Origin: Bacteroidales bacterium | Lineage (GTDB): Bacteria > Bacteroidota > Bacteroidia > Bacteroidales > P3 | Direction: 5' to 3' | Assembly (NCBI GenBank): GCA_031260565.1 | Contig: JAISLH010000098.1 | Coordinates: forward strand, 1 to 41,799 | Length of the DNA: 41,799 nt | Part shown: piece by piece, positions 1 through 7,202 of the stretch | Position numbering within the stretch: position 1 is the first letter of the stretch | How the letters are laid out: each line of letters begins with the position of its first letter | Translations under genes and position numbers: made by a program | Notes under the pieces: model-generated | What the model was told of the DNA's origin: nothing | The model's database searches: none | The model's input: only the letters and a program-made list of their open reading frames with translations

Positions 1-1835
1 CACATCGTTTCTATTCTTGTACGGCTGTCAGTGCTTAATTTGTCGCTTGTCATCAGGATACAAAAACTTTTCTCCGCTCCCCTGCCAACGCGACCTCTTA
101 ATTGATGTAACTGCGACAAACCAAACCGCTCCGCATTCTCTATGACCATCACCGTAGCGTTAGGAACATCAACGCCAACCTCTATAACAGTAGTTGCAAC
201 CATTATGTTAGTTATGCCACGCTTGAATAAATCCATTTCATAATCCTTATCCGCTGCCTTCAACCTGCCATGAACCATACTGATATGATAGTACGGCAGA
301 GGGAAAGAGCGTTGTATTGCCTCAAAACCATTGGTAAGGTCTAACAAATCTAATTTTTCGCTCTCCTCAATCAGTGGATAGACGATATATATCTGGCGAC
401 CTGCGGCTATTTGCTCTCGCATAAAGTCAAATAAACGCAGACGTGATTTCTCAAAGAAATGAATTGTTTGAATGGTCTTTCTACCCGGTGGCAGCTCGTC
501 AATGGTTGAGCAATCCAAATCCCCATATACCGTCATTGCAAGTGTTCTTGGTATTGGCGTGGCGGTCATTACCAGAATATGAGGTGGCGTTGTGTTCTTC
601 TGCCACATCTTTGAACGCTGCTCAACGCCAAACCTGTGCTGCTCATCTATGACAGCCAAGCCGAGATTGTTGAAAACAACCGACTCTTCCAGCAGTGCGT
701 GAGTGCCAATGACAATATCTATCGTGCCGTCAGCAATCAATGGCAATATCTTGCGTCTTTCCGCTTGCTTTGTGCTACCGGTTAGCAGCACTATTTTAAG
801 CGGCATAGACTTCAAAAAGTTCATCAAAGAGTTATAATGCTGCGTAGCCAAAATCTCCGTTGGTGTCATAATTGCTCCTTGAAAGCCATTATCCAACGCA
901 ATGAGGATTGTAAGCAAGGCAACGAGCGTTTTACCACTGCCAACATCACCTTGCAGCAGGCGGTTCATTTGATGCCCGTTTTTCATATCAGCTCTTATCT
1001 CTTTGACAACCCTTTGCTGTGCTTTGGTGAGGCTGAATGGCAGGTGTTTATTGTAAAAATCGTGGAAATGTTCGCCTACCTTATCAAAGACAAAACCCAA
1101 ACTCTTCTCTTTTCTGTTGATTTTGGTTATCTGATGTTCCAACTGCATAAAAAATAACTCCTCAAACTTCAAACGAATCTTTGCCTTCTCCAAATGTTCG
1201 GGTGAGGCAGGAAAATGAATTTGCGACAAAGCTGCTGCCCTGCTCATAAGGCTGTATTTTGTTATGATATAATCGGGCAAAGTCTCCTCAATCTGTCCAT
1301 GAAGTTGTGCAAGGGCGGCACGGATTATTTTAGATATTGCTTTGGAGTTAAGGAAGGCGGTCTTCATTTTCTCCGTTGTGTTGTACATTGGAGAGAACTG
1401 CTCAAGCGGACTGTTAAGATGTTTGCTCAATAACTCAAAATCGGGATGGACAAATGAGAAATTATTTTGATACTTGTTCGGTTTGCCGAAAATAACATAC
1501 GCCTGACCGACAACCAAGTTCTCAATAATCCATTTTAATCCCTTAAAAAAAACAAGCTCTATCATTCCAGTCTCATCGGCAAAGCGAACAACAAGACGAT
1601 TTGCCTTTCCCTTTATCATTTCCTTTGAAATGACCTTGCCCTTAACCTGAATATAAATATCCTCGCTCTCTATCTGATGTATTTTTACGTAAGTGCTTTT
1701 ATCAACATAGCGATAGGGAAAATAGTAAATCAAGTCTTCCAAAGTCCTTATTGCCAACTCTTTCTCCAAAAGTACAGCTCGCTTGTCGCCAACGCCACTA
1801 AGAAATGCTATTTTGGTATTTAGGATGTTTGACAT
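1..1835 (-). CDS. recG: ATP-dependent DNA helicase RecG (C-terminus cut by window edge)
   Basis: Open reading frame of 611 codons running off the left edge. RecG is a superfamily 2 helicase that remodels stalled replication forks and branch-migrates Holliday junctions. Visible are an N-terminal wedge/OB region, Walker A GDVGSGKT near residue 296, the DEQHRFG box near residue 397, then the TATPIPRTLAM motif and helicase C-terminal motifs including QLRGRVGRG close to the edge. The start reads MSNILNTKIAFLSGVGDKRA, the usual RecG beginning, and lies 37 bp downstream of a good -7 box. The last part of the family's usual length (roughly 690-700 residues) is outside the window. The helicase assignment is secure from the motifs. 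Confidence 0.95.
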   Translation of the reverse strand, partial: MSNILNTKIAFLSGVGDKRAVLLEKELAIRTLEDLIYYFPYRYVDKSTYVKIHQIESEDIYIQVKGKVISKEMIKGKANRLVVRFADETGMIELVFFKGLKWIIENLVVGQAYVIFGKPNKYQNNFSFVHPDFELLSKHLNSPLEQFSPMYNTTEKMKTAFLNSKAISKIIRAALAQLHGQIEETLPDYIITKYSLMSRAAALSQIHFPASPEHLEKAKIRLKFEELFFMQLEHQITKINRKEKSLGFVFDKVGEHFHDFYNKHLPFSLTKAQQRVVKEIRADMKNGHQMNRLLQGDVGSGKTLVALLTILIALDNGFQGAIMTPTEILATQHYNSLMNFLKSMPLKIVLLTGSTKQAERRKILPLIADGTIDIVIGTHALLEESVVFNNLGLAVIDEQHRFGVEQRSKMWQKNTTPPHILVMTATPIPRTLAMTVYGDLDCSTIDELPPGRKTIQTIHFFEKSRLRLFDFMREQIAAGRQIYIVYPLIEESEKLDLLDLTNGFEAIQRSFPLPYYHISMVHGRLKAADKDYEMDLFKRGITNIMVATTVIEVGVDVPNATVMVIENAERFGLSQLHQLRGRVGRGAEKSFCILMTSDKLSTDSRTRIETM

Positions 1836-1871
1836 AAAGAATACAATGTTGTTTTTTGCTGTTTTTGTGGC

Positions 1872-1881
1872 GGCAAATATA
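1872..1881 (-). promoter_or_regulatory. Bacteroidota -7 box for recG (TATATTTGCC)
   Basis: Matches the TAnnTTTG consensus on the minus strand, with a TTG about 20 bp upstream near 1900. It faces recG and gives a leader of about 30 nt. Confidence 0.6.
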
Positions 1882-1963
1882 CTAAAATTATTTGGAAACA
1901 ACGCCTTACGACAATTTTTACAATAAAGGTAACAAAAGTGCCTTGTTTTATTTTTATTATTTA

Positions 1964-1973
1964 TACTTTTGCA
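1964..1973 (+). promoter_or_regulatory. -7 box TACTTTTGCA for the thioredoxin-murB operon
   Basis: Perfect TAnnTTTG box with a TTG at 1943-1945, 21 bp upstream, the usual spacing. It lies 18 bp before the start codon at 1992. Confidence 0.7.
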
Positions 1974-1991
1974 TTCTAAAAACAGAACAAT

Positions 1992-2459
1992 ATGAGAAAG
2001 ATTTGGTTTATTATTTTAGCGTTTGGATTGTCGCTAAACGGCTATTCACAAAGCCTTTATGACGAAACATTGGACGCAAACAAGCAGTTGGATGAAGCAA
2101 TCAGCAAAGCAAAAGAACAGAATAAGTATGTGCTGGCTCAAGTCGGCGGAAACTGGTGCCGATGGTGCATTGCGTTTAACGACTTCGTTCATTCAAACGA
2201 CTCAATCAATGAAATACTGACGTCAAACTTCGTTTTCGTGCATCTAAACTTCTCTCCAAAGAATAAAAATGAAGAGGCAATGAAGCGAATGGAAAATCCA
2301 CAACGCTTTGGCTTTCCAGTGCTTGTCGTTTTTGACGATACAGGACGGCGAATCCACACTCAAAACTCAGCGTATCTTGAAGATGACAAATCGTATAGCG
2401 TTAAACGTGTTACCGAATTCTTAAAGCAATGGTCTAAATCAGCGTGTGAGGGAAATTAA
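1992..2459 (+). CDS. Secreted thioredoxin-family protein
   Basis: 155-residue protein with a cleavable-looking signal peptide (residues 1-20, ending GYSQ), so it is likely periplasmic. It carries a WCRWC motif inside GGNWCRWCIAFNDF near residue 54, the redox-active CxxC of the thioredoxin_7/DUF255-like group, followed by a beta-strand region FGFPVLVVFDDTGRR with the cis-proline position expected of a thioredoxin fold. The probable role is thiol-disulfide exchange outside the cytoplasm; the substrate is unknown. It is the first gene of a plus-strand operon: its stop is 3 bp before the murB start. Confidence 0.8.
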   Translation: MRKIWFIILAFGLSLNGYSQSLYDETLDANKQLDEAISKAKEQNKYVLAQVGGNWCRWCIAFNDFVHSNDSINEILTSNFVFVHLNFSPKNKNEEAMKRMENPQRFGFPVLVVFDDTGRRIHTQNSAYLEDDKSYSVKRVTEFLKQWSKSACEGN

Positions 2460-2462
2460 GTA

Positions 2463-3473
2463 ATGATTGAGGAAAATAATATAAACATTTGCGACTACAA
2501 TACATTCAGTCTGAATGCTGTATCGAAGACTCTGCTCCATATTCAAACGGAAGAAGACCTTGAATCAATAACTTATGACAGCGAAATGGTCATTCTCGGC
2601 GGTGGAAGCAACACTGTCTTTGCCAAATCTTTTATTGAACAGCCTGTGTTAAGGATTGAGAATAAGGGAATAAAGGTTTTGGAAGACAATATGAAGGATG
2701 TGGTGGTAGAAGTCGCTGCTGGAGAGAGCTGGAGTGAGTTTGTGGTGCATTGCTGTAATGAAGGATGGTGCGGGATTGAGAATCTGGCGGCTATTTTCGG
2801 CACTGTGGGTGCTGCTCCCGTTCAAAACATCGGCGCTTACGGCGTTGAAGTGAAGCAGTTTATCGTTTCAGTCCGCTCTTACGACCTTTTGGCTAAGCAA
2901 TGGAAGGATTACGACAACCAAAGCTGCGATTTCGCTTATCGTTCCTCTCGTTTCAAGCACCAAAACAAGAATGAAGTGATATGGAATGTCGTTTTGAAAC
3001 TCCAAAAGGACTTTTCGCCAAATCTTTCTTATTCATCCATTGCGAAGGTTCTTGATAAGAAGACACTTAAAACGCTGAAACAGCCTATTGATTTGTGCAA
3101 TCTTGTAACCAGATTAAGGGATGAGAAGCTGCCAAACCCTCAGTTGCTTCCAAATGTCGGCTCTTTCTTCAAGAATCCCCTTGTTCCAATGAAACGTTTC
3201 CTTACTTTGAAGTCGTTATTCCCTGATATGGTTTCGTTTGATGCTGATACAGAAGAGTTAATGAAGATTTCGGCGGCGTGGTTGATTGAAAAAGCAGGGT
3301 GGAAAGGAAGAGTTAGCGGAACAGTTGCAATGCACAGCAAGCAGGCTCTTGTAATGGTTGCGGTCAAACCAACGAATGGGGACGATATATTGGCACTTGC
3401 TGAGGCGGTAATGAAGGATGTAAAGCACCAGTTTAACGTAGAATTAGAATTAGAAGCACATATAATAAGATGA
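2463..3473 (+). CDS. murB: UDP-N-acetylenolpyruvoylglucosamine reductase MurB
   Basis: 336 residues, typical of the type I (E. coli-like) MurB. It reduces UDP-GlcNAc-enolpyruvate to UDP-MurNAc with NADPH and FAD, the second committed cytoplasmic step of peptidoglycan synthesis. Visible are the N-terminal YNTFSLNA, the FAD-binding GGGSNTVF near residue 48, the AIFGTVGAAPVQNIGAYGVE segment, the YRSSRFK motif, the VGSFFKNP segment holding the catalytic serine, and the C-terminal AAWLIEKAGWKG. It follows the thioredoxin gene by 3 bp and overlaps the next start by 4 bp (ATGA), so the three genes are probably translationally coupled. Confidence 0.95.
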   Translation: MIEENNINICDYNTFSLNAVSKTLLHIQTEEDLESITYDSEMVILGGGSNTVFAKSFIEQPVLRIENKGIKVLEDNMKDVVVEVAAGESWSEFVVHCCNEGWCGIENLAAIFGTVGAAPVQNIGAYGVEVKQFIVSVRSYDLLAKQWKDYDNQSCDFAYRSSRFKHQNKNEVIWNVVLKLQKDFSPNLSYSSIAKVLDKKTLKTLKQPIDLCNLVTRLRDEKLPNPQLLPNVGSFFKNPLVPMKRFLTLKSLFPDMVSFDADTEELMKISAAWLIEKAGWKGRVSGTVAMHSKQALVMVAVKPTNGDDILALAEAVMKDVKHQFNVELELEAHIIR

Positions 3474-4078
3474 AACAGGGAATTGAAGATTTTTGGCAAT
3501 GGTTTGTCGGAGCGAATGAACAACTTATGGATATTGATTCTTTGAAAGAGGATGATTCAGAGGCTCTTTTGATGAAGTTTGATGAGGTTTTGAAGGCGTA
3601 CAGTGAAGGTTTGGACTTCGAAATCGGCGATTTGACAACGCATGGTCGCACTTTGCTCTTCACAGCCAACGGAAACGCTGACTATTTTGAAGATGTGTTT
3701 GAGCTTTGCGACAATGCACCGATATTAGATTTTTGGAATATTCTGCCACTTCGGCAACCTGAGGGGGCAAATGCAAGCGTTGCTTACGGGAATTATCATT
3801 ATAGCAGTAAGGATGTGTGGTTTGTGCCAATGGAAAGCGAAGATGAGGCAGGAGATGCAGGAATCAGGGTCGGCATTGCAAACTATGAGGCTGACAATGA
3901 AGAACAGATTATTGCGGTTTATTCATTGGTGGAGGCTATATTGGGGGAAGAGGACTGCAGTACGCTGATAGCGTATTTTGAAGTCTGCTCTCTGCCTGCT
4001 GATTTGGAGGATGAGGGGTTTGTTTCTTTGAAAGAGCTGCCGGATTTCGTTGCTTGGCATTTGGGGAAGAAAGAATGA
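3470..4078 (+). CDS. Acidic protein of unknown function, murB operon
   Basis: 202 residues, strongly acidic (many D and E), with no signal peptide or membrane segment, so probably cytosolic. I do not recognise a named domain. The layout, an N-terminal helical stretch with DFWQWF followed by a mixed region with ILDFWNILPLRQP and YHYSSKDVWFVP, resembles small DUF-type Bacteroidota proteins with repeated aromatic patches, but that is only an impression. Its ATG overlaps the murB stop by 4 bp, so it should be co-translated with MurB. It converges on the Fic gene with a 32-bp gap holding no obvious hairpin terminator. Confidence 0.7.
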   Translation: MKQGIEDFWQWFVGANEQLMDIDSLKEDDSEALLMKFDEVLKAYSEGLDFEIGDLTTHGRTLLFTANGNADYFEDVFELCDNAPILDFWNILPLRQPEGANASVAYGNYHYSSKDVWFVPMESEDEAGDAGIRVGIANYEADNEEQIIAVYSLVEAILGEEDCSTLIAYFEVCSLPADLEDEGFVSLKELPDFVAWHLGKKE

Positions 4079-4110
4079 GGCGGATGAATTTTGACAATGT
4101 GCTTGTTTAT

Positions 4111-4827
4111 TCAACATCCAAAATACTCAATCCACGCCTTATAAGTATCTTGTGCAGACAGGCAAGTATCAATCAAGTATTCTCTAACATTATTAAACTC
4201 TCTTAGCCCACGGTAATAAAACTGCTTATGGCTATCGTCAATAATGAAAGGAACAATACCATTATTCAGGCACTCACGGAACATAACTAAGCGACCAACT
4301 CTGCCGTTGCCATCTTGGAATGGGTGTATTAGCTCAAAGCGGTAGTGATATTCTACTATGTTTTCAAACGATATTTCGGGCAAAGCGTTGTACCAATCAT
4401 TTAATTTGTTCATTGCTGCTTCTACATCTTGAGGCAAGGCTGTTTCAATGCCACCTACTTCGTTTGGAAGTTTCTTCCACTCCCCTACGTTAAACCATGG
4501 CTTTGCCGCATCAGAAGTCCCTGTTTTCAAAATGTGGTGAAACTCCTTTATTATATTGTTTGAAAAAGGCAAGGTCAAAGTATCAAGCAGATAATCAAAA
4601 GCTACAAAGTGATTAGATGCTTCAATAATATCATCAACGGGCACTGCCTCCTCGTCCTTGAAGCCAATGGTGCGGGTCTCAAAGATATAACGTGTTTGCT
4701 CTTCTGTCAATCTGCTACCCTCTATTTTGTTTGAGTTGTAGGCAAGGTTTATCTGTGTTTTGTGATACAAGCCTCCCTTTCGTTTTGCCTGCTTTTCTTC
4801 TGTGAGATATAACAACAAACTATTCAT
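4111..4827 (-). CDS. Fic family protein with built-in inhibitory motif
   Basis: 238 residues with the complete Fic active site HPFQDGNGRVGR near residue 168 (consensus HxFx(D/E)GNGRxxR). Fic enzymes usually transfer AMP from ATP to hydroxyl side chains of target proteins. Near residue 35 the sequence SNKIEGS matches the (S/T)xxxE(G/N) inhibitory motif, here placed N-terminal to the Fic core as in class II Fic proteins, so the enzyme should be auto-inhibited rather than constitutively toxic. No separate antitoxin is seen. It lies 14 bp after thiG on the same strand with no promoter box in between, so it is probably the last gene of the thiamine operon; a functional link to thiamine is not shown. 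Confidence 0.9.
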   Translation of the reverse strand: MNSLLLYLTEEKQAKRKGGLYHKTQINLAYNSNKIEGSRLTEEQTRYIFETRTIGFKDEEAVPVDDIIEASNHFVAFDYLLDTLTLPFSNNIIKEFHHILKTGTSDAAKPWFNVGEWKKLPNEVGGIETALPQDVEAAMNKLNDWYNALPEISFENIVEYHYRFELIHPFQDGNGRVGRLVMFRECLNNGIVPFIIDDSHKQFYYRGLREFNNVREYLIDTCLSAQDTYKAWIEYFGC

Positions 4828-4841
4828 TTTTCTTTTTTATA

Positions 4842-5612
4842 TTAGTTCAAGAATGCTGTCAAAGGAGAGGTTGCTTGAGCTAAATAGCTCTGTCCTGCCA
4901 GTCCGGCTTCAAAAGCTTCCCGTCCTGCTTCAACTGCCTTGGCAAAAGCGACCGACATAGCGACAGGATTGTTGGCAATGGCGATGGCAGTATTTACCAT
5001 TACGGCGGCAGCTCCTAATTCCATAGCTTCAGCTGCTTGAGATGGAGTGCCGATGCCTGCGTCTATTATCACTGGAACGTTGCTTTGGTTGATTATTATT
5101 TCAATCATATCTCTTGTTTTCAAGCCTTTATTAGTGCCTATCGCAGCTCCGAGCGGCATAACGGCTGCAGCACCAACTTCTTCTAATCGTTTGCACAGCA
5201 CAGGGTCTGCATTCACATACGGCAATACAATAAAGCCCAACTTCACTAACTCTTCCGTAGCCTTGAAAGTCTCAATAGGGTCAGGCAAAAGGTACTTAGG
5301 GTCAGGGTGAATCTCTAATTTAATCCACTTAGTCTGCAAAGCCTCAGCAGCAATCTGAGCAGCAAACACCGCTTCCTTTGCCGTACGGACGCCAGACGTG
5401 TTAGGAAGCAAAACAACTTTGCTTTTATCAATGTAACGTAACATATCATCATCTTGGCTCTGCTCAATGTCAATACGTTTTAAGGCAGTGGTAACCATTT
5501 CACTTTGACTTAGCTCTATAGCTTGCCCCATAATTTTATTTGAAGGAAACTTTCCCGTTCCCAATATCAAGCGAGAGTTAAACTCTCTCCCTGCAATAAT
5601 CAATTTATCCAT
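4842..5612 (-). CDS. thiG: Thiazole synthase ThiG
   Basis: 256 residues, the usual length. ThiG condenses 1-deoxy-D-xylulose 5-phosphate, dehydroglycine and sulfur from ThiS thiocarboxylate into the thiazole phosphate of thiamine. Visible are [21 protein letters not shown] at the N-terminus, [11 protein letters not shown], the [14 protein letters not shown] segment holding the Schiff-base lysine, [19 protein letters not shown], and [19 protein letters not shown] for phosphate binding. Its ATG shares one base with the stop of thiE, indicating coupling. The oxidative or radical partner that supplies dehydroglycine (ThiO or ThiH) is not in this window. Confidence 0.96.
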   Translation of the reverse strand: MDKLIIAGREFNSRLILGTGKFPSNKIMGQAIELSQSEMVTTALKRIDIEQSQDDDMLRYIDKSKVVLLPNTSGVRTAKEAVFAAQIAAEALQTKWIKLEIHPDPKYLLPDPIETFKATEELVKLGFIVLPYVNADPVLCKRLEEVGAAAVMPLGAAIGTNKGLKTRDMIEIIINQSNVPVIIDAGIGTPSQAAEAMELGAAAVMVNTAIAIANNPVAMSVAFAKAVEAGREAFEAGLAGQSYLAQATSPLTAFLN

Positions 5613-6250
5613 TATATTGTTGTGTTAAAATCTGCTGCAAAGGTACTAAAATCTTTTGCCATTGCGATAGGATTTGATGCCGAGACGATAGAGCCGCTAA
5701 CCGCAACACCATAAAGCCCCATTGCCATAAGGGGTTGGACGTCTTGCAGCGTTATTCCACCAATTGCATAGACGGGAATGGTGATTTTAGCTTTTTGCAG
5801 TTTTGAAATAATGTTACGATAGCCCTCAAAGCCAAGAATTGTAGCAAGATTCTTCTTCGTCTTAGTATAGGAAAACGGACCTAATCCAATATAATCTGCT
5901 CCCATTTTTGCTGCAAGGACGATGTCTTCAAACGTATTGGCAGTTGCTCCTATGATTTTATCTTTGCCTAAAACTGCTCTGGCAGCGTCAATCGGCATAT
6001 CGTCTTTGCCAATATGTACTCCGTCAAAGCCGCACTGCTTAACCAATTCAACATGGTCATCAATCAGCAAAGTCGCATTATATTTTGCACACTCTATTCG
6101 TACTTTTTCGGCAAGGGCAATGACGTTTTCTTGGCTTGCTTCTTTCATTCGCAGCTGTATAAGCCTTATTCCTCCCTCCAAAGCAAGACAAACGGAGTCA
6201 TAATATGTATATTTATCCGTTTGATGTGAAATAAACATTACTCTTTCCAT
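5612..6250 (-). CDS. thiE: Thiamine phosphate synthase ThiE
   Basis: 212 residues of TIM-barrel type. ThiE joins hydroxymethylpyrimidine diphosphate and thiazole phosphate to thiamine phosphate. Recognisable are [12 protein letters not shown] (pyrimidine site), [26 protein letters not shown], the [25 protein letters not shown] segment and the phosphate-binding [29 protein letters not shown]. Of the two ThiE-like genes here this one has the more canonical motifs and is the better candidate for the true synthase. It overlaps the upstream gene by 13 bp. Confidence 0.9.
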   Translation of the reverse strand: MERVMFISHQTDKYTYYDSVCLALEGGIRLIQLRMKEASQENVIALAEKVRIECAKYNATLLIDDHVELVKQCGFDGVHIGKDDMPIDAARAVLGKDKIIGATANTFEDIVLAAKMGADYIGLGPFSYTKTKKNLATILGFEGYRNIISKLQKAKITIPVYAIGGITLQDVQPLMAMGLYGVAVSGSIVSASNPIAMAKDFSTFAADFNTTI

Positions 6251-6789
6251 AATGCTCCCAGCAATGCAGCCCCACCAAAACCCAACGCTTTCAAGACCTC
6301 AACCCTATCTTTGCTTACTCCGCCCATTGCAATGACTTTTTGGTCAATTATACCTCTGTCTTTGGCGATTTGCAACTGCCCTAAGGTGAAGGCAGATTGG
6401 TAACCGTGCTTGCTGATGCTGTCAAAAACTGGAGATAAAAGAACGTAATCAGCCCTTTCTTTGAGCGAAGCAACACCCTCAAGGCTATGACAGGAATACG
6501 AAAGACGCCCATTCCACAGGCTTATGTCTTCATTGGCGTTTCGTTTGTTTATATTTATACCGCCAATACCAAATTCCGCCGCAATATCATAATGATCGTG
6601 CAGCGTCAAATGTTCTCTTATGCTTTTGGGAAAAAGAGATAGATAGCTCTGTGTTTGTTTTGCGTTGAGCTTTGGCTTACGTATATGAACAAAATCAACA
6701 ACCCTGCCTTCAAGCAGACGAATTATGGTCTTGACTTCTTTATCCAAGTCAGTAGTATTATCAGGCGTCAATCCAATTAGCCGCCACAT
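6238..6789 (-). CDS. TenI/ThiE-like thiamine-pathway protein
   Basis: 183 residues, shorter than ThiE, of the same TIM-barrel family ([92 protein letters not shown]). The LLSPVFDSISK segment in place of the ThiE LGPFxxTxTK loop resembles TenI, the thiazole tautomerase that aromatises the ThiG product, and the second ThiE-like proteins of Bacteroidota thiamine clusters. Either TenI activity or a secondary synthase is possible. It overlaps thiS upstream by 13 bp and thiE downstream by 13 bp. Confidence 0.8.
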   Translation of the reverse strand: MWRLIGLTPDNTTDLDKEVKTIIRLLEGRVVDFVHIRKPKLNAKQTQSYLSLFPKSIREHLTLHDHYDIAAEFGIGGININKRNANEDISLWNGRLSYSCHSLEGVASLKERADYVLLSPVFDSISKHGYQSAFTLGQLQIAKDRGIIDQKVIAMGGVSKDRVEVLKALGFGGAALLGALWKE

Positions 6790-6977
6790 GTCGCCTCAAT
6801 TATCGTTACACCATCACCTTCGCTTAATTTGGTTTCCTCCCATTGCGATCTCGGAATAACCTTTGAGCCAATGGCAACAGCAATACCAAAGTTTTGCTCC
6901 ATAGATATACTAACCAGCTCTTTAATTGAACAATCCGCCGGTACAATCTTTTCTTTCTTATTGACAAATATTTTCAT
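6777..6977 (-). CDS. thiS: Sulfur carrier protein ThiS
   Basis: 66-residue beta-grasp protein with the mandatory C-terminal Gly-Gly (ends ATCGG). ThiF-type adenylation and sulfuration of that terminus gives the thiocarboxylate used by ThiG. N-terminal MKIFVNKKEKIVPADCSIKEL and AVAIGSKVIPRSQWEETKLSEGD are typical. It is the first gene of the thiamine operon. Its leader is only about 23 nt from the promoter box, and I saw neither CTGAGA nor the ACCTGA(T)-type core, so a THI-box riboswitch is not evident. Confidence 0.93.
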   Translation of the reverse strand: MKIFVNKKEKIVPADCSIKELVSISMEQNFGIAVAIGSKVIPRSQWEETKLSEGDGVTIIEATCGG

Positions 6978-7006
6978 AAAAGCACTATTTTAGCTATTTA
7001 AGACAC

Positions 7007-7016
7007 TGCAAAGGTA
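7007..7016 (-). promoter_or_regulatory. -7 box TACCTTTGCA of the thiamine operon
   Basis: Perfect box on the minus strand 30 bp before the thiS start. Transcription would begin near 7000, leaving no room for an aptamer-type riboswitch. Confidence 0.7.
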
Positions 7017-7092
7017 ATAAAATTTGACAGAATGAACAAAGGCTGCATCTTTTTATCATTCTAATCTATTAAATAGCTACTTCATTACAGCC

Positions 7093-7166
7093 AAACGCCA
7101 CCTTATTTTCCTAAAGTGGCGTTTGGTGACGCTAAAGCGGCGTTTTAAGAAATTAAAGCGGCGTTT
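7093..7166. repeat. AAACGCC-word array, four units
   Basis: Four copies of the AAACGCC(G/A)CTTTA word between thiS and the helicase gene: forward at 7093-7105, reversed at 7112-7124, 7133-7145 and 7154-7166. The three reversed copies are exactly 21 bp apart. The first two copies form a 15-bp stem (one mismatch) with a 6-nt TTTTCC loop. The array lies downstream of nothing but the thiS promoter on one side and upstream-adjacent to the helicase stop codon on the other. Confidence 0.9.
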
Positions 7167-7202
7167 CATTTTGGTAAAAACCTGTAAGGGAATAGCAGCC
7201 CT

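Noticed and set aside
7000-7202. Possible TPP riboswitch before thiS
   Set aside because: No CTGAGA or aptamer core, and the promoter box lies only 30 bp from the thiS start; the gap is filled by AAACGCC repeats.
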